A DNA stretch of 64,000 nucleotides. It comes from Opisthorchis felineus. Its lineage: Eukaryota > Platyhelminthes > Trematoda > Opisthorchiida > Opisthorchiidae. A model generated the notes under the pieces. That model did no database searches and was not told the origin of the DNA. It saw only the letters and a program-made list of their open reading frames with translations. The translations under genes were made by a program, and so were the position numbers. The stretch spans positions 285,054 to 349,053 of the forward strand of contig SJOL01002185.1 of assembly GCA_004794785.1 (NCBI GenBank), read 5' to 3'. Positions 56,157-64,000 of this stretch are shown in pieces (position 1 is the stretch's first letter; every line of letters begins with the position of its first letter).

Positions 56157-59100
56157 GGTAATAATAATAATAATGTTTGTTCCCAACTTATGGGTGGCAT
56201 GCCGTCAAACGTGACCATCAGGTTACAGTCAGAATAAAGGCATGACTGGCGGGGAATGTGGGTACAGGGATTTTGGGAAAAGGGACAGTGTCATAGGCGG
56301 GGGGCGTTATCCGATGTAGACGTGGTCATCCCTAAACCGGCACGGGCAGGGAGGCAGTTACTATGCTTTTTTTGGAGAGAACATCGAGCAAGATCAGGTC
56401 GGTAGGATTTGAAGGTGGCGGGCAAAAACAAAGCGAGGGAGGGCAAAACAAGAGGCTTTCTGTTTGACACATGACAAGAAGAGTGTAAGTGGTTGAAAAT
56501 GAGGAATCAGAACATCAGATCTGGTGAAGCAGTATAGTTGGCGTCATCCAGCCGGTCAAGTTGAACTAAAACCTAAAACCACCGCTGAGGCCTCCTGACC
56601 TTGGACTGTTGAGCTCATGGCCAGGGTTACAAAATGCGTATGTGGGGATGATGAAGTGGAGGGAGTAGCAAAACGCATAGATGGCAACAAGAACCTCAGG
56701 ATCATGGTGTACAGTGAAACTGTAGAGACTGTAGTTTTTAGCTCAGATAAAGAATCCAATCATGGGGTCTCTGCTGCGCAAACGGCGGGATTAATGTAAA
56801 CGGGAGCAGCAGGCAAATAATAAACGTTTGTGCAACAGCTTTTGAGATAACTGATAAGGAGCGTAGTTTAACTGGAACCTACTACGTGAACCAAACAGAA
56901 AGGTAAGGGTATGAGTCGCCAGTCACCGGGTCACGGCTGTCAACTCCAAGAAACGAATGGTGCATGGCAAAGACAGCCACTAGGCGCTATCCGTGACTGC
57001 AGGGATTCATTTTATATGTACATGGTCGCTTCAGAGAACAAGAGGGAAGAACGTGTAAATTTTATCTGGATGATGAAGTGGAACTGCGATGGTGGTACAA
57101 CCCCAACTAAGAAGAGGATGGCAACGCCTTGCAAGTCAATGTTAGCCGTGAGCCCCGCAGAGCACTTTCAGGCTAACCCGCGCATATTTTTTAAATCAAA
57201 CGAAAAGACAGCTGTCATTTGCTTGTACTATTTGGTGTTGCCAGATAAAGGGCAACCGGGACAGGTCCAAACCAGCTACAGACAAACAACAACGGTGCTC
57301 TCCTATGGTTTTCTCGAATTAAAGGCCAGGCTCAGAAACACCGGCGATGGGCGATGCACCCGTACTGCTGGAGGGGTGGCAAGTATACGAACGCACCGTG
57401 GTGCAACGTAGCAGGGCGACCCTCCCTGCAGGGCGTACCCGTCCGCCACAAGAGGTCTTCATCCCGCATGCATGCTACAAAATCTGCAGAGTGACAGGCC
57501 AGCAAGTAGTCATAAATGCGGTTTCTGCATTAGTAAATAACTCCCGCTAAAATATATTTTATCCGGTTGGGGGAAAAGCCAGGCCAATAAAAGAGCTCAG
57601 TCATTTCGAACAAGCAAACAGCAAACAGCCACCGGATGAGGCAAGTCGCGGAGGCAAATGAACGGCGGCTACCTTTTGGGCCATGTGAGTATAACGGCGA
57701 TGTTCAGGGCGTGCGTACTATGGCTAAACGACGACGAAGCATTGGTGTGAACCGCCGTGTCAAGTAGAGGCGCACCAGAGTGATATGTGTGTGTGAATGG
57801 GTGGGCTGTGGAGCCAAAAGAGTATCTCACTCACCGCGCATCTTCAGACCCACCATTTGGCGTGTGTGCACTCCACATGATCAGAGAATGTTGAATGGTT
57901 CAGAACAGTGAGAAAATAAGGCTTCGGTTTAGTTCAGGTTAGTTAAGCCTAGGCAAAGCAAAGCATCAGGCGATAACTGGAGCTGAGAGAGTTATTCAAA
58001 GATGGGACCCCGCTTGAAAGAACAAGGAATAGGTTGACTGGGCACAGGCTAGGAAATATTATGGGGTCAGTGGAGACGGGCATGAAAACAATTACGATGG
58101 CAAGCGCTAGACACTCTGTGCAGCACACCTACGCTCCGGGGAGAGGTGCAGATGCGATCTCAGGAAGTGCAACGTCTGCATAAAAAATTGGGAAGCTATG
58201 GTGGAGATAGCTTGGACGTAGTGCATTTTAGGTGGGAGAGAGCGGGTGTTGAATATAAGGACAGGAATATTACTAGCTGAATCAGAGAAGGTAGGTTGGG
58301 TGGTTAACAAAAATATTCGTAAGCCCGGGGGGGACAATATGGAATGGAATAAAGACAAAGGACTCAGGAGTTCTCGAAGTGGTGGGTGAGGTAGAACCAG
58401 TTAAAAAGGCGTGAGAATAAACTGCTGGAACGTACCGTGACGGGTACGGAGACAGCGTTCGGGTGGTGATGCAGGTAGCGGGACTCCGTGGACAAAGATT
58501 TACAGGCTTGGTCGAGTATTCGTTTATAGCAGTGTTTTCAACGGCACCAGAGGATGGTACCACATGTGGCAGTTGAACGGAAGTAGCGGGATTTAGGTCA
58601 CGCAAGACGGATGGGCTAGTGCAGTGTTTAGGCAAGAAGAAGTGAGACAGTATGACAAGGACACTAAGAGTGCAGGAGGATCTGTCTTGTAGTGTCTTCA
58701 GCTCCGAACCACGGGGGCGGAGGATATCAAAACTGGGCTGATTGGAAGAGATGATATAAGAGAATTGTGGTAAGGGATGCGAGATGAGGGGAGGGGACAG
58801 GGTGCAGCCAACAGGCTAATGGTGTAATTAAAGTCTCTGAGAATAATGGGCTCATTTGGGGGTGGACAGGAATTCTCTGCGTTGGTTGTGGTGTAGAAGC
58901 TTTGGAATGGGAAGACGAGATGCAGTTAAAGGTCGTTTAGGTGAAGCTGTACGTGGCTTTAGAAGAGGCGGAGGCTGTGGTGGAGTAGCTGGTTGCCGAA
59001 AAGGGATCCCAGACAAGTAATAAGCGGGTGACTTGGGGCAGAACTTGATAGGGGCTAATGGTAGTTGCGGTTTAGAGATTCTGCCAAGGGCTTGGGCTGC

Positions 59101-60887
59101 ACGGTTTGAGGGGCCACAGATGTGCTTATGTGGAATTTGGGGTATAGTCGGGTTTGTAGACGAAGAGCGAGGAGCAGAACTCGAAGAGTTAGTTTGGGAG
59201 AAGGCGTTATGATACGAGCTTTGACGGCAGGTGTTTGAGCCCTGGGACGCGCTTTGGTGGGGGGACACGAAGTGTCATTAGGTCAGAAGGTCTAAAGGAA
59301 AAACCTATGATGCCATTCTCGACTGCAGCCTCATGTCTGGGCTGATGAGATAAGGTATCTGTTACATCGGCAGTCAATCTTTTTGGTGTGATGGAAGTCA
59401 GAGATAACATAAGTGGGTGCCCAAGGGTAGCAGTGGAGGGCTAATGGCCATGAGAGTGGGGTGCAGGGCCTGGAGCCGACAGGCAGGTTGGTGCAAAGCG
59501 ATGGCACGGGTCAGCGCCATAATATGGCGAGATTGAAGGATCATTGTCGGAGTTTTGGGAATGTTGGGGTAACACGTCAACTCCAGGATCATTAGGGGCG
59601 GTTGGAGGCCCAGCTGCCCCGTAACCGGCTTTAGTGTTATCGGGGGCGGCTGGGGGCTCAACAGAAATAGATGCGAGTGGATTAGAAGCCGGGTCGATTG
59701 GCAGACTCAGCACACAGTTATGTGAATCTGATGTTCTTCGGCTACTACGCGCATATTCGTCAACGGTGATCCGGCTTGCTTAGTGGCCGTTGGTCGCATG
59801 TGAAGCCTGCGATTGAGTGACGCCGAGGGTATTGATTGCTGCAGATGGGTGAAGGGAAGAGGGATCCGTTTGGCAGCTTTCAGTGGTCGATTTTAGGGAT
59901 TTGGATGATGGACGTTTAGCAAGCTGTCTTTGTAGTCGACTGCGATCAGCTTTGACCTTTACTGTTTAGTGTTTTGGGGTGGAGCAGAGGAGGGCCTGGG
60001 ATGCCGGTAGGCGCACGCCATCGTTTTCATCCTTGGATCGCATTAATATTAAGCAACGCAAGGACGGTTTCGACTTTCGGAGTCGTCAAACTGTGCAGAC
60101 GGTGTCAAGCACGTTACATGCCGTCAAGAGAGCAGTTTTTGTGAGTTCGAGTGGGAAGCGATCAGGGGCATTGTATATAAAGACCTGGTGACAGCACTCC
60201 AAACGCTGACAAATCTCAGAGGCAAGTGCGTCAATGGGAGTTGATGCCTTTTCAAGATTTGACGGATCACATGTTGCACCATGAGTCAGAATGCAAGCAA
60301 TTGGCTGTATGCTTCGGAAGGAAGCTAGTTGGCTTTCCAGCCAATGCACACAGGCACTGAGTTGAGCCAGGCCTGTGTGAATCAGAGATTCTTCTAGTAA
60401 GGGAGAGGGAAGAGGGCTGCTGGGTGAAACGGGAAAGGAGATATAGGTTAGCGCTACCTAACAGTTTGAAATGACTCGGAGTGCTCTGTCGACAGACTGG
60501 GAAGAGTGATGTCGCTGAACGCTGGGCCTTTTGGCAGCGAGGCGAGGGGGGTGAATGATGGGGATTCGGGGCCTAAAAATCGCCCAGAGAACACAGGAGT
60601 GGTAGCATTATCTTACCTTATCAAGTGTACGCGAACTTGAGAAGCTAACTGGATACTGGAGACCAGAGCAAAGTCAGTTTACAAACGTGAGCACGAGTGC
60701 TGGGCTTCGTTACGTGAGAATCAGGACACCGGTTTGCTCTAATATGGTTAAGTATGGGATGGTTCCCAGTTATTGTGAGGAAGATAGAAGTGTTGTTTCT
60801 TGTGTTCTACAGGGTGAGACTATGAAGGTAGAAAGCCGTCGTGCGGATGGTACTGGGAAGCTTGGGCGTCAAGAAAGCTTAATCAAT
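56157..60887 (-). mobile_element. CR1-like LINE, internally deleted (copy 1 of array)
   Basis: The 3' end is an (AAT)n tract at 56,157-56,174 on the plus strand, followed by sequence shared with copy 2. At the 5' side the minus strand encodes an ORF1-like protein: the frame 60,349-60,086 has EICQRLECCHQVFIYNAPDR and LTKTALLTACNVLD, a nucleic-acid-binding-type segment seen in fluke CR1-like ORF1. Pro/Ser-rich frames follow (59,713-58,852). Near 58,850-58,820 PIILRDFNYTISLL suggests an endonuclease GDFN box with Gly replaced. No RT core is seen before 3' UTR sequence starts near 58,080, so most of ORF2 is deleted. Confidence 0.6.
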
Positions 60888-63800
60888 TGTAATAATAATG
60901 TTTATTCCCAACTAGTGGGTGGCATACCTTCAGGCATGGTCATAAAGTTACAGTCAGAATAAGAGCATGACTGGTTGGGTTTGTGGGCACCGGGAATTTC
61001 GTGGAAAAGGGACGGCGACACAAACAGTGGGCATTATCCGAAGTAGATTTGGTCACGCCTGAGGCAGTATGGGTAGGGAACCAAAATTACAAGGGCTCTT
61101 TCTTCCTTATGGGGAACATATCAGATGAGACAAGATACTATCGTTAGGATTTGAAAGTGGCGGGCAAAACCAATACGAGGGAGGGCATAGCAAAAGGCTT
61201 TCTGCCTGGTACGTGATAAAAATAATATAAGAAAATCTTCAATCAGCAGGAAAAGCGGAACCAGAATAACGGATCAGGAGAGGCAGCCGAACTGCCACGA
61301 TCTGACCGGCCGATTTGAACTAAAGCCTAAAACCATTACTGAGGCTTTGTAGCCTTGGGCTGTTGGGCGTATGGCCAGAGTCACGAAAAGCGTAAGTGGG
61401 GGAATATGCGGTACGGATAAATGGTAGTAGGAAACTCAGAATCACAGCGTGCAGTGAAACTGGAGAGACTCATGGGTGGTGCTGCTGGAGCGGGGTCGCG
61501 TGTAAAAGGAGTTCACGCAAACACACAAGAAGGAACGCGAACTGCACGGAAAATAACTGACTTGGTGAGGAGTACAAAGTAAAAGACACCGGGATGTTTA
61601 AATCCAATGGAAGGTTCGGCAGATTGGAATGAACGCCTCTCGGGGGCGACTTTGATTGTGGTTGTAGGTAAGGGAACGATTGGGCGAGCGGGCGCAGTCA
61701 AAGTAGGGAGTGAACGGTTGCGGGTATGCTAACAAACTGGGTATGACAGTGCCGTGCCGTCACTGCACTGAGATACTTCAGTTTCTGAGCAGCCCCGTGA
61801 CGGACGTTGTGACTGAGGTAGTTGGGCTGGGATGCGCAGTTTTGTGAGCAGCGGGATGTTATGGGTTTTCCAGGGGATTCCGCAGGGAGAGCAAAACTAA
61901 CGTAATATCGCAGGTAGTGTTTGTTTTTTTTTCGGTCAGGGATCCCTTCAGATGTAATGCACAGATCGCGTGGAGTGGATAATGGCCAAACAGGACGTCC
62001 ATAGCACGCGTTACCGCAGGTCGAAGCTTGGGAAGAAGATGAGATGGGATGAGATCAATAAGGTTTAGAGAGTTATAGGAGTCATCAGACAGGATATAGT
62101 CCTTTAAGAAAAAAACTAAACGGTTGCTACAGTTAGGGTGCTGATGACAAGTGGTTGAACGAGAGCGGATGAGGATAGATCTGCGCTCAGTAGTCAGTCA
62201 GTAGTCTAGCTGAGATTTCCAATATATGCTATTATACTACCTGAGACATAGAACAGTACGATGTAAGTAGCGAGAGGGGCAGCGTGGTAAGGGAAACCAA
62301 ACACTTTAGGACTGGCGTGGGTGGAACTCCTTAGTAGGTGGATTGGATTTCATGGAGGTTAATAGTGAGTTGGAAAATACTGGGACAAACTAGGATGGAA
62401 GGTGAACGTAAGGAGAATGGTCACCAGCCCCCGAGGCACTACTTTCAGCTTTAGTCTGTAAGTGGCGCATGGCTAAAAAGACTTTCGACACTAGCCTCGC
62501 ATGCTGATAGTGGAGGGATTGGAGTTTCACAATATATATGTATATATATGTATATTGTATGTCTCCTCTCCTGGGAGCAGCAGGTAGGTTTTTTTGTTTG
62601 GCTGGCGAGGTGGGATTTGGTGCGGTGTAGCCTCGATTTTGACAAGAGCAGATACAGCTATGTAAGCCATGGGCATCACACAGTATCTTCAGAGTATTCC
62701 AGGAATGCTGTTTTTTAAGAACGGAAGGCGTTTTTCTCTCATCTGTAGGTTATGGCGAGCCCAACACCAGCAGCAAAAACGGAAGACAACAGTGCACTTT
62801 TTTAATTTCCTGAATTTAAACGCCAGGCTCAGAACCACCGGCGATGGGCGATGCACCCGTGCTACTGGAGGGGTGGCAGGTATACGAACGCACCATGGTG
62901 CAACGTAACAGAGCGACCCTCCCTGCAGGGCGTACCCGTCCACCACACGAGGTTTTCATCCCTCGTGCATGCTATCAGATCTGCAAGGTGGGAATCCATC
63001 CAAGCAGTCATAAATGCGGCTTGTGAATTGACAAAATACTCCAGCTACTAGTTATTTTCTCCGGTCGGGGGAAAGGCCGGGCAGTAAAACAGCTCAGTCA
63101 ATTCGAAGAAGCAAACAGCAAACAGACGCTGGTAAATGCAAGTCGCGGAGGAAGCAATTGAAATGGCAGTTAACAATGAAACGATGGGAATGGAATGGTG
63201 ACATTCAAGACGAGCGCACTGTGGCTAAACGACAACTGAGCGTTGGGGTGAGCTACTACGTCAAGCAGAAGCGTAGCGCGACGTTGTGTGTGTGAGTGGT
63301 AAGTGAGCTATGGAGCACATCATCAGATTCATTTAGTATATATATCGGCGTATAATGAGCTCCAGTAATGAAGAAGAAACTGATTTTGGTTTGGTTTTTG
63401 TCAGTTAGAGTTAGGCCAAGAGCACCAGTAACTAGACAGAGCTGATAGAGTAATCCGCGGTAGTGAATTGACTTGAACGAGGTAAAAGTTGGCTGGGGAA
63501 AAAACGAGAAAAACAACCAGGACAGTATCATAATGTGTTTAGGTTAAGCAAGCGTGTACGTCCCGCGGTGGCTTGTAGCAAGTCAAGAGGATAGGAAGGT
63601 ATGATAACAGGAACTTTTACTTGCCCACTAACTGTGTGGTCGCTAAACTCAAATGCACATTGAACCCGATTCATAGAGGAGGTCGGGGGACAGTTGGGTA
63701 TTTGGTAAGGCGGCAGCAGGTTCGCAGGTAAGGAATTTGTCCACGGACTGAGAAAAAATATGATGACGCGTGATGTTTCGCAGCTGCTCAGAAGGCTGTT

Positions 63801-64000
63801 CCAGATGCAAGCGTAGTAAACTAGGAAGAGGTAGTGGTGTAGGCTTGTACGAGCTGGAGGACACACTGAGAGGTTGCAGGAGTTACGGAATTTGTAGCGA
63901 GGACGAGGGTTTGCGTTTGGTCTAGCCTCTGCTATAAAGGCGTTTTTGTGCAGCAGACGGTGTAAGAGGGTTAGATTCCGCCTAAACCGTCTGAGCCACA
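60888..64000 (-). mobile_element. CR1-like LINE, 3' part running out of the window (copy 2 of array)
   Basis: The 3' end at 60,888 again has AATAATAAT and the GGGTGGCATACC motif. From the window end the minus strand reads an RT C-terminal region: LTLLHRLLHKNAFIAEARPN, RPRYKFRNSCNLSVCPPART and the LYYACIWNSL-type ending (about 63,960-63,780). About 2.6 kb of non-coding sequence separate this from the 3' end. The stretch 62,820-63,000 is nearly the same as 57,326-57,500 in copy 1. Confidence 0.65.

Noticed and set aside
62520..62565. ATATATGTATAT tract as a structured element
   Set aside because: A simple AT-rich microsatellite-like run, not a clean palindrome.
1..64000. CRISPR arrays, bacterial operons, rRNA genes
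   Set aside because: No regularly spaced repeats with unique spacers, no ribosome-binding-site-led gene strings, and no rRNA-like sequence were seen.

Overview
The window looks like repeat-rich nuclear DNA of a digenean trematode, most likely a fasciolid-type liver fluke. The reasons are two animal-type genes with canonical GT..AG splice signals, one multi-kilobase intron, and a repeat set typical of flukes: RTE/SR2-like and CR1-like LINEs, a CsRn1-like Ty3/gypsy element, Penelope-like elements with a GIY-YIG domain, and tRNA-derived SINEs. The species is inferred, not read from the sequence. There are no bacterial operons, CRISPR arrays or rRNA genes.

Only two host genes are supported, both on the minus strand. 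(1) A PDPK1/PDK1 homologue at 34,806-36,299 has its kinase and PH domains in one uninterrupted exon. (2) An MBOAT1/2-type lysophospholipid acyltransferase has two coding exons, 30,564-31,664 and 24,290-24,970, separated by a 5.6-kb intron. PDK1 lies 3 kb upstream of the acyltransferase. Both have a strong 3' splice acceptor just upstream of the likely start codon and no visible upstream coding exon, which fits a 5' UTR intron or spliced-leader trans-splicing. Functionally, PDK1 is the PIP3-responsive kinase that activates AKT and other AGC kinases, and the MBOAT re-acylates lysophospholipids in the ER membrane. Nothing in the sequence ties the two functions together.

Layout. 1-14 kb: mostly anonymous DNA with a Penelope-like RT fragment (3.3-3.95 kb), an RTE RT fragment (7.2-8.0 kb) and a 2.3-kb element with ~520-bp inverted arms flanked by a 9-bp direct repeat (9.55-11.89 kb). 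14-22 kb: two RTE LINEs lying tail to tail (14.1-16.8 kb plus, 20.95-16.83 kb minus), a further RTE endonuclease fragment and a SINE. 22-37 kb: the two host genes, with a second foldback element and a SINE in the MBOAT intron. 37-47 kb: a nest of RTE copies, SINEs, an LTR-gag fragment and a deleted LTR pol-3'LTR fragment. 46.7-52.5 kb: CR1-like fragments in both orientations and a Penelope-like RT/GIY-YIG fragment. 54.8-64 kb: three head-to-tail, same-strand CR1-like copies with (ATT)n tails; the last one runs out of the window.

The best candidates for something undescribed are the long-TIR foldback element with its 9-bp duplication, the unusual PDK1 (activation-loop Ser replaced by Gly, Ser-rich insert, no introns), the ~70-bp tandem units upstream of the RTE coding region, and a perfect 34-bp palindrome embedded in a CR1-like copy. 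All family assignments rest on reading translated motifs; no database search was run.
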